This document shows positions 19,860 to 28,743 of a stretch of 64,000 nt of DNA, piece by piece. Position 1 is the first letter of the stretch; the number at the start of each line of letters is the position of its first letter. This DNA is from Halomonas stenophila (GTDB lineage Bacteria; Pseudomonadota; Gammaproteobacteria; Pseudomonadales; Halomonadaceae). Below the pieces are notes generated by a model. It worked only from the letters and a program-made list of their open reading frames with translations, was not told the origin of the DNA and made no database searches. The stretch is from NCBI RefSeq assembly GCF_014192275.1, contig NZ_JACHXR010000001.1, positions 62,001-126,000 of the forward strand, given 5' to 3'. The position numbers were made by a program, and so were the translations under genes.

Positions 19860-21665
19860 ATGACTCCCTTCGCCGCTCCCGTTCGCGACGCCCGTTTCGT
19901 GCTCGAGGAACTCCTCGAGCACGACTCGCTATCGCTGCCCGGCTTCGAGGAGACCACTCCCGAGCTGGTCGAGGCGGTGCTGGAGGAGGCCGCCCGGCTC
20001 GCCGGCGAGGTCTGGGCGCCACTCAATGCCAGCGGCGACAGCCAGGGCTGCCGCCGGCGCGAGGACGGCGGTGTCGGCGTGCCGGACGGCTTCGCCGAGG
20101 CCTATCGCGCCTACGCCGAGGGTGGCTGGAACGGCATCGGGGTCGCCGAGGCACTGGGCGGCCAGGGCCTGCCCGAGGTGGTGGCCAGCGCCGTGCAGGA
20201 GATGCTGCATGGCGCCAACATGGCGCTGGGCCTGTGTCCCATGCTCACCGCCGGCGCCATCGAGGCCCTGGCCCATCACGGCAGCGCGGCACAGCGGGCC
20301 CGCTACCTGGCGCCGCTGGTCGAGGGCCGCTGGACCGGCACCATGAACCTCACCGAGCCCCAGGCGGGCTCGGATCTCTCCCGGGTGCGCACCCGGGCGG
20401 TCCCCTGCCCGGAGGAAGAGGGCGACCACTACCGCCTCACCGGCCAGAAGATCTACATCACCTGGGGCGAGCACGACTGCGCCGAGAACATCCTGCACCT
20501 GGTGCTGGCGAGGACCCCGGACGCCCCCGAGGGCAACCGGGGCCTCTCGCTGTTCCTGGTGCCCAAGTTCCTGGTCAACGACGACGGCTCCCTCGGCGAG
20601 CGTAACGACGTGACCTGCACCTCCCTCGAGCACAAGCTCGGCATCCATGGCTCGCCGACCTGCACGCTGAGCTTCGGCGAGCAGGGCGGCGCCATCGGCT
20701 ACCTGATCGGCGAGCCCGGCCGCGGCCTGAATCACATGTTCACCATGATGAACGAGGCCCGCCACAAGGTCGGCCTCCAGGGCATCGGCGTGGCCGAGCG
20801 GGCCTGCCAGCAGGCCCTGGCCCATGCCCTGGAACGGACCCAGGGGCGCCGTCCCCCGGCCCGCGGCGGCAGGGAATGCATCATCGCCGAGCACCTCGAC
20901 GTCAAGCGCATGCTGCTCTCCATGCGGGCCCGCACCGATGCCCTGCGCGCCCTGGCGCTGACCTGCGCCGCCCGGATGGACGTGGCGCGCCATGCCGAGG
21001 ACGCCGAGGCGCGCCAAGCCGCCCAGGCCCGGGTCGACGTGCTGATCCCGGTGGTCAAGGCCTTCTCCACCGACCAGGCCGTGGACATCGCCTCCCTGGG
21101 GCTGCAGGTCCATGGCGGCATGGGCTATGTGGAGGAGACCGGGGCCGCCCAGCTGCTGCGCGATGCCCGCATCGCGCCCATCTACGAGGGCACCAATGGC
21201 ATCCAGGCCCTGGACCTGGCCGGGCGCAAGCTGACCCGGGACGGTGGCGCCGCCCTCGACGGCCTGATCGACGAGGTGGAGGCCACCGCCAGGGCGCTGT
21301 CCATCAGCGAGGATCTGCACTACCTCGGCGAGAGCCTGGCCGCCGGCGCCGCCGACCTGCGCCTGGCCGCGTCGCTGGTGCTGGAGCAGAGTCACGACCC
21401 CGAACTCGGCCCGGATGCCGTCCAGGCCCATGCCACGCCCTTGCTGACGCTGACAGGGCATGTGCTCTGCGCCTGGCAGATGGGCCGTGCCGCCCTCAAG
21501 GCCGAGGCCGCCCTGGCCGATGGCAGCGCCGACCCCTTCTATCGCGCCAAGCTGGCCAGCGCCGACTTCGCGCTGCGTCACTGGCTGCCCGTGGGCCGCG
21601 CTCAGCTGGCGGGGATCGAGGCCGGCATGACGCGCCTGGCCGACCTCGACCCGGCCAGCCTCTGA
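19860..21665 (+). CDS. Acyl-CoA dehydrogenase, DmdC-like long form
   Basis: A 601-aa flavoprotein that introduces a double bond into an acyl-CoA and passes electrons to ETF. FAD-binding landmarks are MNLTEPQAGSDLSRVRTRA and YITWGEHD, and the catalytic base Glu is in IAPIYEGTNGIQALDL. The length and the additional C-terminal helical domain fit the 3-methylmercaptopropionyl-CoA dehydrogenase-like group (DmdC), whose members also act on ordinary fatty acyl-CoAs. GAGGTG precedes the ATG. Downstream lie an acyl-CoA ligase remnant, a 3-hydroxyacyl-CoA dehydrogenase gene and an enoyl-CoA hydratase gene, a beta-oxidation set on one strand. DMSP use is not proven by sequence. Confidence 0.92.
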   Translation: MTPFAAPVRDARFVLEELLEHDSLSLPGFEETTPELVEAVLEEAARLAGEVWAPLNASGDSQGCRRREDGGVGVPDGFAEAYRAYAEGGWNGIGVAEALGGQGLPEVVASAVQEMLHGANMALGLCPMLTAGAIEALAHHGSAAQRARYLAPLVEGRWTGTMNLTEPQAGSDLSRVRTRAVPCPEEEGDHYRLTGQKIYITWGEHDCAENILHLVLARTPDAPEGNRGLSLFLVPKFLVNDDGSLGERNDVTCTSLEHKLGIHGSPTCTLSFGEQGGAIGYLIGEPGRGLNHMFTMMNEARHKVGLQGIGVAERACQQALAHALERTQGRRPPARGGRECIIAEHLDVKRMLLSMRARTDALRALALTCAARMDVARHAEDAEARQAAQARVDVLIPVVKAFSTDQAVDIASLGLQVHGGMGYVEETGAAQLLRDARIAPIYEGTNGIQALDLAGRKLTRDGGAALDGLIDEVEATARALSISEDLHYLGESLAAGAADLRLAASLVLEQSHDPELGPDAVQAHATPLLTLTGHVLCAWQMGRAALKAEAALADGSADPFYRAKLASADFALRHWLPVGRAQLAGIEAGMTRLADLDPASL

Positions 21666-21669
21666 GCCC

Positions 21670-21697
21670 CGGCCACCGGCCACCGGCCACCGGCCCC
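21670..21697. repeat. Short 7-bp tandem repeat
   Basis: CGGCCAC is repeated three times head to tail (21670-21690) with a degenerate fourth copy, starting five bases after the dehydrogenase stop codon and just before the ligase remnant. Confidence 0.8.
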
Positions 21698-21701
21698 CGG
21701 C

Positions 21702-21821
21702 CGGCGGTCCTTCCGTCTCGCGCCGCCCCGAGCGAAGGCGGTGATCGTCAACGAGCCGCCCAAGACGTCCATCGGCAAGATCCAGGCGTTCGTGCTGCGC
21801 GGGGAGGCGCGCAACCGGTAA
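21702..21821 (+). pseudogene. Remnant of an acyl-CoA synthetase (AMP-binding) C-terminus
   Basis: A frame closed by the TAA at 21819-21821 reads AKAVIVNEPPKTSIGKIQAF, then VLRGEARNR. This is the C-terminal A10 motif of acyl-CoA synthetases (consensus PKTxTGKIQKxxLR), including the catalytic Lys of GKIQ. No start codon and none of the rest of the roughly 540-residue enzyme is present: the neighbouring dehydrogenase gene ends only about 40 nt upstream. It is therefore a deletion relic of a ligase gene that once lay between the dehydrogenase and the hydroxyacyl-CoA dehydrogenase. DmdB-like ligases commonly sit in this place. Confidence 0.8.
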
Positions 21822-21871
21822 CCTGCAGGACGCGACACACGCTTCCTTCACCCGAACAGGAGAGTGCAGCA

Positions 21872-22720
21872 ATGAGCCAACAACCGATCGGCGTGGTCGG
21901 CGCCGGGACCATGGGGCAGGGCATCGCCCAGGTGCTGGCCACCAGCGGCTTCCCGGTCCAGCTCTACGACGTGGCCGACGCCCAGCTCGAGCGTGCCCGG
22001 GGCGCCATCGACAAGGGCCTGGGCAAGCTGGTGGCCAAGGACAAGCTGGCCGAGGCCGACAAGGACGCCGCCCTGGGTCGCCTCGCCACCAGTACGGCGC
22101 TGGATGCCCTGGCCGACTGCGAGGTGATCATCGAGGCGGCGCCGGAGCAGCCGGCGCTCAAGGAGAAGCTGTTCCGCGATCTCAGCCACCTGACCGGCGA
22201 CGCCATCCTCGCCTCCAACACCTCCTCGCTGTCGCTGACCCGCCTCGCCGCGGTCTGCGAGCGCCCCGAGCGGGTGGTGGGCATGCACTTCTTCAACCCG
22301 GTCCCGGTGCTGAAGCTCGTCGAGGTGATCCGCGCCGAGCAGACCTCGGACGCCACGGTGGCGTGCATCGAGGCATTGGCCGAGGCGCTGGGCAAGACCG
22401 CCGTACCGGTGGGCGACTCCCCGGGGTTCGCGGTCAACCGCCTGCTGGTGCCGATGATCAACGAGGCGGCCTTCCTGGTGCAGGAGGGGGCGGCCACGCC
22501 CGAGGCGGTGGACGAGGCCATGAAGCTCGGCGCCGCCCATCCCCTGGGGCCGCTGGCCCTGGCCGACCTGATCGGCCTCGACGTCTGCCTGGCGATCATG
22601 GAGGTGCTGCAGGACGGCTTCGGCGACCCCAAGTACCGGCCCTGCCCGCTGCTCAGGCGCATGGTCGATGCCGGTTACCTGGGCCGCAAGAGCGGCCGCG
22701 GCTTCCATACCTATTCGTGA
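21872..22720 (+). CDS. 3-hydroxyacyl-CoA / 3-hydroxybutyryl-CoA dehydrogenase
   Basis: A 282-aa NAD-dependent enzyme. The Rossmann motif is VVGAGTMGQGIAQVL, the catalytic His and Glu are in VVGMHFFNPVPVLKLVEVI, and the C-terminal dimerisation domain has GFAVNRLLVPMINEAAFLVQEG and ends KSGRGFHTY. The length matches the short, single-function PaaH/Hbd type. AGGAGAG lies before the ATG. It oxidises or forms L-3-hydroxyacyl-CoA in beta-oxidation or C4 metabolism. Downstream, 86 nt away, lies the enoyl-CoA hydratase gene of the same pathway. Confidence 0.95.
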   Translation: MSQQPIGVVGAGTMGQGIAQVLATSGFPVQLYDVADAQLERARGAIDKGLGKLVAKDKLAEADKDAALGRLATSTALDALADCEVIIEAAPEQPALKEKLFRDLSHLTGDAILASNTSSLSLTRLAAVCERPERVVGMHFFNPVPVLKLVEVIRAEQTSDATVACIEALAEALGKTAVPVGDSPGFAVNRLLVPMINEAAFLVQEGAATPEAVDEAMKLGAAHPLGPLALADLIGLDVCLAIMEVLQDGFGDPKYRPCPLLRRMVDAGYLGRKSGRGFHTYS

Positions 22721-22806
22721 GGCCGACAAGAGACGGGATTGCCGACCAACCAAGCGTTCGCTAGGGTGAGAGGGTCGTCCATCCCAAGACATGCCGAGGA
22801 GGCCCC

Positions 22807-23580
22807 ATGAGCGAGCAATTGATCGAGATGCAGGACAACGCCGGTGTCGTGCGTCTGACCATCAACCGTCCCCAGGCGCTCAACGCCCTGAACAGCGAGG
22901 TGATCGCCGGACTCGAGACGGTCCTGGTCGAGCTGGAGGCCCGCGACGACCTGCGGGCCGTGTTGATCACCGGCGCCGGGGAGAAATCCTTCGTCGCCGG
23001 CGCCGACATCGCCGAGATGAAGGACCAGACCCCGGAGCAGGCGCGGGCCTTCGCCGGCCAGGCCCTGCGCACCATCAAGCGCCTGGAGACCCTGCCGGTG
23101 CCGGTGGTGGCCCTGGTCAATGGCTTCTGCCTGGGCGGTGGCTGCGAGCTGGCCCTGGCCTGCGACTGGGCGGTGGCCAGCGACAACGCCGTCTTCGGCC
23201 AGCCCGAGGTGCTGCTCGGGGTGATCCCGGGCTTCGGTGGCACCCAGCGCCTGCCGCGCCGGGTCGGCCCGGCCATGGCCCTGGACCTGGTCACCACCGG
23301 CCGCAAGATCGATGCCCAGGAGGCGCTGAGCATCGGCCTGGTCAACCGGGTGATGTCCCAGGCCGAGCTCGAGGACTACGTGGGGGAACTGACCAGGCAG
23401 CTGGGCGGCAATGGCCCGCAGGCGGTGCGCGGGGCCAAGCAGGCGGTGCACGACGGCATGGACCAGGACCTCGACAGCGCCCTGGCGCTGGAGACCAGCC
23501 TGTTCGCGCTGTGCTTCGCCGGCGAGGAGCAGCAGGAAGGCATGAGCGCCTTCGTCGAGAAGCGCAAGCCGAACTTCTGA
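22807..23580 (+). CDS. Enoyl-CoA hydratase (crotonase family)
   Basis: A 257-aa crotonase-fold enzyme. The oxyanion-hole segments are KSFVAGADIAEM and GFCLGGGCELALACD, and both catalytic Glu sites are present (GGGCELALACD and [20 protein letters not shown]). It hydrates trans-2-enoyl-CoA, supplying the substrate of the dehydrogenase encoded just upstream. GAGGAGG precedes the ATG. A perfect bidirectional hairpin follows the stop codon. Confidence 0.95.
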   Translation: MSEQLIEMQDNAGVVRLTINRPQALNALNSEVIAGLETVLVELEARDDLRAVLITGAGEKSFVAGADIAEMKDQTPEQARAFAGQALRTIKRLETLPVPVVALVNGFCLGGGCELALACDWAVASDNAVFGQPEVLLGVIPGFGGTQRLPRRVGPAMALDLVTTGRKIDAQEALSIGLVNRVMSQAELEDYVGELTRQLGGNGPQAVRGAKQAVHDGMDQDLDSALALETSLFALCFAGEEQQEGMSAFVEKRKPNF

Positions 23581-23602
23581 CCCGGCGCTGCCCTGGACAG
23601 TC

Positions 23603-23634
23603 GACCGGCCGTGGCGAAGACGCCACGGCCGGTC
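23603..23634. terminator. Bidirectional terminator between enoyl-CoA hydratase and ectD
   Basis: A perfect 14-bp stem (GACCGGCCGTGGCG / CGCCACGGCCGGTC) with loop AAGA lies between the convergent stop codons. On the plus strand TCGTTAT follows, a weak T tract. Confidence 0.8.
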
Positions 23635-23650
23635 TCGTTATGCGCCCGGT

Positions 23651-24601
23651 TCATTGCAGGGGCGCGACGCCCTGTCCCGCCAGTTCGGGGAAGGCGTCGT
23701 GCATGGTCAGGGCCGCGGTGTTCTCCCGAGCGGCGAGGAACTCGGGCCGTCGCATGGGCGCCGCGAAGGGCTCCTCCAGGAGATTGTCCACGCTGTTGTA
23801 GACGAAGAACAGGTTGGAGCGCGGCCAGGGCGACATGTTCTCGTTCGAGGCGTGCAGGGTGTTGCACTCGAACAGCAGCAGCGACCCCGCCGGACCCTTG
23901 GGCGCCTGGATACCGCCATGCTCGGCCAGCCGGGCCAGCGCCTGGCGGTCCGGCACGCCGATCTTCTGGGCCTTCAGGGATTCCTTCCAGTTCATCGCCG
24001 GGGTCTCGCCCACACAGGGCACGAAGAGGCGGTGGGAGCCGGGGATCAGCATCAGCGGGCCGTTGAACTCGTTGTTCTCGGTGAGCATCAGCGAGGCGCT
24101 CACCGCGCGCATCCGCGGCATGCCGTCCTCGGCATGCCAGGTCTCGAAGTCGGAGTGCCAGTCGAACCCGCTGCCCTGGAAGCCGAACTTGTCGTTGATG
24201 CGGGATTGATGGATATAGACCTCGCTGCCGAGCAGCTGGCGCACCATGCCGAGGATGCGCGGATCCCGGGTCAGGCGGTCGAAGCGCGCGGAGAGCTCGT
24301 GCATGCCGAACACCGAGCGGATGGCGCCGCTATGGGGGTCCTGAATGATCTGCTCGGAGTCCATCAGGTCCTCGTTGCGGGCCATCTGGCGCAGTTCCTC
24401 GAAGAAGGGCTCGGTGATGTCCCGCGAGAAGAAGCCGTTGAACCACAGGAAGCCGTCGCGCTCGTAGCGCGACAGGGCCACCTCGTCCAGGGGGCCGTCC
24501 CAGCGGTATTGGTTGCGGGCGTGGACGATCGGCTCGTTGCGGGGAAGGGCGGCCCTGGGGGTAGTGAGCCGGGTGGGATAGTGGTCCTCGCGATCGCTCA
24601 T
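23651..24601 (-). CDS. ectD: Ectoine hydroxylase, EctD family (Fe(II)/2-oxoglutarate dioxygenase)
   Basis: A 316-aa PhyH-superfamily enzyme. The EctD signature is intact: FDWHSDFETWHAEDGMP carries the iron ligands His and Asp, and the third ligand His is in FECNTLHASNENMSP. The consensus run continues as NEFNGPLMLIPGSHRLFVPC, with QSRIN and RSNLFFVYN also conserved. It hydroxylates ectoine to 5-hydroxyectoine, a heat and salt protectant. Length is near the 300-330 aa norm. AGGAGG precedes the ATG. No ectABC genes are nearby; detached ectD is known in Halomonas. It could alternatively be the second paralogue (EctE) found in some Chromohalobacter. Confidence 0.88.
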   Translation of the reverse strand: MSDREDHYPTRLTTPRAALPRNEPIVHARNQYRWDGPLDEVALSRYERDGFLWFNGFFSRDITEPFFEELRQMARNEDLMDSEQIIQDPHSGAIRSVFGMHELSARFDRLTRDPRILGMVRQLLGSEVYIHQSRINDKFGFQGSGFDWHSDFETWHAEDGMPRMRAVSASLMLTENNEFNGPLMLIPGSHRLFVPCVGETPAMNWKESLKAQKIGVPDRQALARLAEHGGIQAPKGPAGSLLLFECNTLHASNENMSPWPRSNLFFVYNSVDNLLEEPFAAPMRRPEFLAARENTAALTMHDAFPELAGQGVAPLQ

Positions 24602-24743
24602 CTGCTCTGCCTCCTGGCTTGGCGGGGCAAGCCTTGACGCGATGGGGGCAAAGCAAGCTGACGACCCTCCTGGCGAGCCCCCATCGGGTGACGGATGTCC
24701 GGGCTCGGTCCCTGAGAGACGGGTCTGTTATCTACTGTGGTGG

Positions 24744-25502
24744 TCAGGGGGCGGGGATTTCAAGGCGTCGCCTGAGCCGATCGACCAGGGCCTCCATGTG
24801 GGCCACATGACTGCCGTGCCAGTAGACCTGGCCACAGCCCTCGCACTGCAGGAAGTCGTCCACGTAGCGTCGGGTCAGCGGCTCGAGGCGGTGGTCGACG
24901 GCGGCCTTGTCCACGCTCGCGAGCCGGCCGTTGCAGCGAGTGCAGCGGGTGAAGGGCGCCAGTTCGCCGAGCAGCGAGAAGGCGCGGGCGACCTCCTCGA
25001 GCTGGATGAAGGGATCGTCGGCACGCACGAAACGGCCGAGAGCGACGCGCTTGCGCTTGAGCAGGTTGCGATCCCGGGTCAGCAGGATGTGCCCCTCCCG
25101 CTCGGCGCGGGCGGCGAGCTCGGCGTCGCCGGCCCGGGGATGATAGCGGCAGTCGAAGCCCAGCAGGCGCAGGTAGCGGGCCAGGCGGCCCAGGTGGACG
25201 TCGAGCAGGAAGCGCGGGGGATGGGGCAAGGGCGGGCGAAGCGGGCGTGGGGCGCGCGCCGGCACGGCCGCGCCGGCGGGATAGACGTCCACCCGGTCGC
25301 CGTCCCGGAGGCGGTGGTCGAAGCCCACCGAGGCGCCGTCCACCAGGATGATGTTTACCTCGGGGTGGGGCACGCCCAGGGCCTCGATGGCATCCTTGAT
25401 GGCGGCCTGGCGATCGAAGGGGTAGGCGAAGCGGCGCTCCCGCCGCTGTGGTGGCAGGAAATCGTTCAGCTCGGCATGGAAGCGGAAGCGGGCGATGGCC
25501 AT
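24744..25502 (-). CDS. Mut7-C RNase domain protein with N-terminal ubiquitin-like (ThiS-type) domain
   Basis: A 252-aa protein in two parts. Residues 1-80 are a beta-grasp domain (FRFHAELNDFLPP, VNIILVDGASVGFDHRLRDGDRVDVYP). Residues 97-250 are the Mut7-C PIN-like domain: FLLDVHLGRLARYLRLLGFD, the acidic ILLTRDRNLL, and a zinc ribbon built from CTRCNGRL and CEGCGQVYWHGSH. The architecture is common in bacteria (Mut7-C ubiquitin plus Mut7-C) and is proposed to be an RNA nuclease; its biological role is unknown. The start at 25502 has only a weak G-rich ribosome site. Confidence 0.85.
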   Translation of the reverse strand: MAIARFRFHAELNDFLPPQRRERRFAYPFDRQAAIKDAIEALGVPHPEVNIILVDGASVGFDHRLRDGDRVDVYPAGAAVPARAPRPLRPPLPHPPRFLLDVHLGRLARYLRLLGFDCRYHPRAGDAELAARAEREGHILLTRDRNLLKRKRVALGRFVRADDPFIQLEEVARAFSLLGELAPFTRCTRCNGRLASVDKAAVDHRLEPLTRRYVDDFLQCEGCGQVYWHGSHVAHMEALVDRLRRRLEIPAP

Positions 25503-25534
25503 GGCGTTGCCCCGGCGGCGGGAAGGCCTCGGCC

Positions 25535-26449
25535 TCAGTCTAGGCGCTGGCCGCGGCCCCGGGCGAGACGCCCGGGCCAGAGGCGGCGCAGGCGAAGCAG
25601 CCCGGTGGTGATCGCCGTGCCGGTCAGGGTGATGGCCATGCCGGCGAGGACCTGCAGGCTCAGGGTCTCGTCGAGCAGCAGGTAGCCCCACAGCAGGGCG
25701 CTCACCGGCACCAGGAAGGTCACGGTGGAGGTGGCGGTGGCCCCGGCGCTGGCGATCAGCCCGAAGTAGAGCAGGAACCCCAGGGTGGTGCTGAACACCG
25801 CCAGCCCCAGGCCATTGGCCCAGCCCTGGCCGCTGATGGGAGCCTCCGGCCACAGCCACAGGCCGGGCACCAGCAGGATCACCGCCGACATGGCGCAGCT
25901 GCCCGCCGCCAGCACCCGCACCGGCAGGTGGGCCAAGTAGGTCTTGGAGTAGTTGCTGGCGATACCGTAGCAGAAGGTGGCGCCGAGCACGGCGAGGATG
26001 AACCAGCCATCGCCGCCCAGGCGGAAGTCCAGCCGGTCGGCGGAGAGCACATAGACGCCGAGGAAGGCCAGGGCCAGGCCCAGGTACTGGCGACGTTGCA
26101 CCGGGGTGGCGAAGAAGAGCGCACCGAGCAGGGCGGTGAACAACGGCGTGGTGGCGTTGATCAGCGAGGTGAAGCCCGCCTCCAGCCGGGTGGTGGCCAG
26201 GGCCAGCAGCGAGAAGGGCAGCACATGATTGACCAGGCCCAGCAGGGCGAGCTTGCCCTTGTTCTCCCAGGCCAGCCGCAGGTAGCGCAGGCTCAGCAGC
26301 AGCGGCACCATCAGCAGGGCGCCGACCCCCATGCGCACCAGGATCAGTGGTACGGGACCGAACTCCGGCACCGCCACTCGCATGAAGATGAAGGACATCC
26401 CCCACAGCGAGGACAGCAGGATCAGGCGGAGGCTATCGGCCGGGGTCAT
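25535..26449 (-). CDS. EamA/DMT superfamily transporter
   Basis: A 304-aa inner-membrane protein with ten predicted helices in two EamA repeats: SLWGMSFIFMRVAVPEFGP begins the first and TFCYGIASNYSKTYLAHLP the second, with the typical LLPVSALLWGYLLLDE-type segment (here VPVSALLWGYLLLDETLS) near the end. DMT proteins move metabolites or amino acids; the substrate is unknown. AGGAG precedes the ATG. It lies 32 nt upstream of the Mut7-C gene on the same strand. Confidence 0.9.
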   Translation of the reverse strand: MTPADSLRLILLSSLWGMSFIFMRVAVPEFGPVPLILVRMGVGALLMVPLLLSLRYLRLAWENKGKLALLGLVNHVLPFSLLALATTRLEAGFTSLINATTPLFTALLGALFFATPVQRRQYLGLALAFLGVYVLSADRLDFRLGGDGWFILAVLGATFCYGIASNYSKTYLAHLPVRVLAAGSCAMSAVILLVPGLWLWPEAPISGQGWANGLGLAVFSTTLGFLLYFGLIASAGATATSTVTFLVPVSALLWGYLLLDETLSLQVLAGMAITLTGTAITTGLLRLRRLWPGRLARGRGQRLD

Positions 26450-26653
26450 GCGCGGCTCCTGATGGGAGAAGAGCAGAACGGGTAAACGGTAAGCAGGTTA
26501 ATCGCTTGTTCGTCGCCATGCCACCTGCCCGGGGCTGGGTGGGAAGCGGTGAGGCCGGCCGCGTCGTACCGGCGGATTTCTTGACGCAGCGCAAGTGTCA
26601 TCGTCGGGCCCTATGCTGTGATGGCTTTCCCATCCCGCAGCGAGGAGTCGAGC

Positions 26654-27733
26654 ATGCCTGCCATGATGAAAGCCGCCGTCTTCGTCGAGCCCGGTCGCAT
26701 CGAGATCGACGACAAGCCGATCCCCGACATCGGCCCCGACGATGCCCTGATCCGCGTGACCACCACGACCATCTGCGGCACCGACGTGCATATCCTCAAG
26801 GGCGAGTATCCGGTGGAGAGGGGCCTGACCATCGGCCACGAGCCGGTGGGCGTGATCGAGAAGCTCGGCGCCAACGTCCAGGGCTACGAGGAAGGGCAGC
26901 GGGTGATCGCCGGGGCCATCTGCCCGAGCTTCACGTCCTATGCCTGTCAGGACGGCTGCAGCGCCCAGGACGGCGGCCACCACGGTCATGGTTACAAGCC
27001 CATGGGCGGCTGGCGGTTCGGCAACACCATCGACGGCGCCCAGGCCGAGTACCTGCGCGTGCCCGATGCCCAGGCCAACCTCAGCCCGGTGCCCGACGGC
27101 CTCACCGACGAGCAGGTGCTGATGTGCCCCGACATCATGTCCACCGGCTTCGCCGGGGCGGAGTCGGCCAATATCCGCATCGGCGACACGGTGGCGGTAT
27201 TCGCCCAGGGCCCCATCGGCCTGTGCGCCACCGCCGGTGCCCGGCTGCGCGGCGCCGGGCTGATCATCGCCGTGGACGGGGTGGACGAGCGCCTGGCCAT
27301 GGCGCGCCGGCTCGGAGCCGACGTGGTCCTCGACTATCGCCGGGTGGACGTGGTCGACGAAATCCTGCGGCTCACCGGTGGACGCGGCGTGGATGCCTCC
27401 ATCGAGGCGCTGGGCCTGCAGACCACCTTCGAGAACGCCCTGCGCGTTCTCAAGCCGGGCGGCACGCTCTCGAGCCTCGGTGTCTACTCCGAGAACCTGA
27501 CCCTGCCGCTGGATGCCTTCAGCGCCGGGCTCGGCGACCATCGCATCGTCACCTCGCTGTGTCCCGGGGGGAAGGAACGCATGCGCCGGCTGATGCAGGT
27601 GATCGAGTCCAACCGCCTGGACCTCGGCCCCCTGGTGACCCACCACTATTCCCTGGAGGACATCGCCGAGGCCTACGAGCTCTTTTCCCACCAGCGCGAC
27701 GGGGTGCTCAAGGTGGCCATCCGCAACGGCTGA
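26654..27733 (+). CDS. Zinc-dependent alcohol dehydrogenase (medium-chain family)
   Basis: A 359-aa MDR enzyme. The catalytic zinc ligands appear as Cys in TICGTDVHILKG and His-Glu in TIGHEPVGVIEKLG. The NAD(P) fold is VAVFAQGPIGLCATAGARLRGAG followed by IIAVDGVDERLAMA. The region between, with CPSFTSYACQDGCSAQDGGHHGHG, differs from the canonical four-Cys structural zinc lobe but resembles bacterial isopropanol/1-alcohol dehydrogenases of this subgroup. GAGGAG before the ATG at 26654 supports the short start. It stands alone. Confidence 0.9.
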   Translation: MPAMMKAAVFVEPGRIEIDDKPIPDIGPDDALIRVTTTTICGTDVHILKGEYPVERGLTIGHEPVGVIEKLGANVQGYEEGQRVIAGAICPSFTSYACQDGCSAQDGGHHGHGYKPMGGWRFGNTIDGAQAEYLRVPDAQANLSPVPDGLTDEQVLMCPDIMSTGFAGAESANIRIGDTVAVFAQGPIGLCATAGARLRGAGLIIAVDGVDERLAMARRLGADVVLDYRRVDVVDEILRLTGGRGVDASIEALGLQTTFENALRVLKPGGTLSSLGVYSENLTLPLDAFSAGLGDHRIVTSLCPGGKERMRRLMQVIESNRLDLGPLVTHHYSLEDIAEAYELFSHQRDGVLKVAIRNG

Positions 27734-27836
27734 GCGTCTGCGGCGGCGCTGCCGTGCAGGACGCGCCCGTGGCCAGGGGCAAGGCGCCGCCGGGCTTGGT
27801 AGAGTGGGGCCTTCCACCATCGCCAGGGAGGCACGG

Positions 27837-28676
27837 ATGCGCATCACCCAGCTCAATATCTATCCGGTCAAGTCGCTGCGGGGGATTGTCCTCGAGACGG
27901 CGACGCTCACCCGCCGCGGGCTCGCCTGCGACCGCCACTGGATGCTCGTCAACGACGACCATCGCTTCGTCACCCAGCGCGAGCTGCCGGCCATGGCGGG
28001 CGTGACAGTACGGCTGACCGACGAGGCGCTGGTGCTGGAACACCCCCGGGTCGCGCCCCTGATCGTCCCCCTGGCGCGGACGAGGCAGCCGCGGTGCACC
28101 GTGCGCATCTGGAAGGATACCTGCGAGGCCCTGGACGAGGGCGATGCCGCGGCCGACTGGCTCGCCGAGGCGCTGGGCCGCAGCCTGCGCCTGGTCCGCT
28201 TCCCCGATGACTCTCGCCGCGAGGTGGAGGCGGGCTATCTCAGGGCCGAGCGTGGCGAGCGGGCCCATACCGCCTTCCCCGACGGCTATCCCTTCCTGGT
28301 GGCCAGCGAGGCCTCGCTGTCGGCGCTCAACGAGCGGCTCGCGGCCCAGGGGCTCGAGGCCGTGTCCATGAATCGTTTCCGTCCCAACATCGTGGTGGAG
28401 GGCACCGCGCCCTTCGCCGAGGCCGGCTGGGACGAGCTCGGCGGCGGCGCCGGCGTCCGCCTGGGGCTGCGCAAGCCCTGCAAGCGTTGCAAGATCATCA
28501 CCCTGGACCAGCGCACCGGCGAGGCCCCGGTGCCCAAGGAGCCCCTCAAGACCCTGGTGGCGATGGACACCCAGCCGGGCTGGCGGGGCGCCTACTTCGG
28601 CCAGAACGCCATCCTGCTCGACGGCGAGGGCCGGGCGATCGCCGTTGGCGACCGGCTGACGATTCACCCGCGCTGA
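27837..28676 (+). CDS. MOSC domain protein, YcbX-like
   Basis: A 279-aa protein with an N-terminal MOSC_N beta-barrel (ITQLNIYPVKSLRGIVLE, RHWMLVNDDHRFVTQRELP) and a C-terminal MOSC domain (RFRPNIVVEG, LRKPCKRCKIITLDQRTG with the conserved molybdenum-cofactor Cys). YcbX proteins detoxify N-hydroxylated compounds using the molybdenum cofactor with a reductase. Unlike E. coli YcbX there is no C-terminal [2Fe-2S] ferredoxin domain: the protein ends after the MOSC domain, so an external electron donor is needed. GGGAGG lies before the ATG. Confidence 0.9.
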   Translation: MRITQLNIYPVKSLRGIVLETATLTRRGLACDRHWMLVNDDHRFVTQRELPAMAGVTVRLTDEALVLEHPRVAPLIVPLARTRQPRCTVRIWKDTCEALDEGDAAADWLAEALGRSLRLVRFPDDSRREVEAGYLRAERGERAHTAFPDGYPFLVASEASLSALNERLAAQGLEAVSMNRFRPNIVVEGTAPFAEAGWDELGGGAGVRLGLRKPCKRCKIITLDQRTGEAPVPKEPLKTLVAMDTQPGWRGAYFGQNAILLDGEGRAIAVGDRLTIHPR

Positions 28677-28743
28677 GCCCGGGGGCGCTGGCTGCCTGCA
28701 TCGCACCGCACTGGGCTGGACACCGGCGACCAGGCATCGCGCG

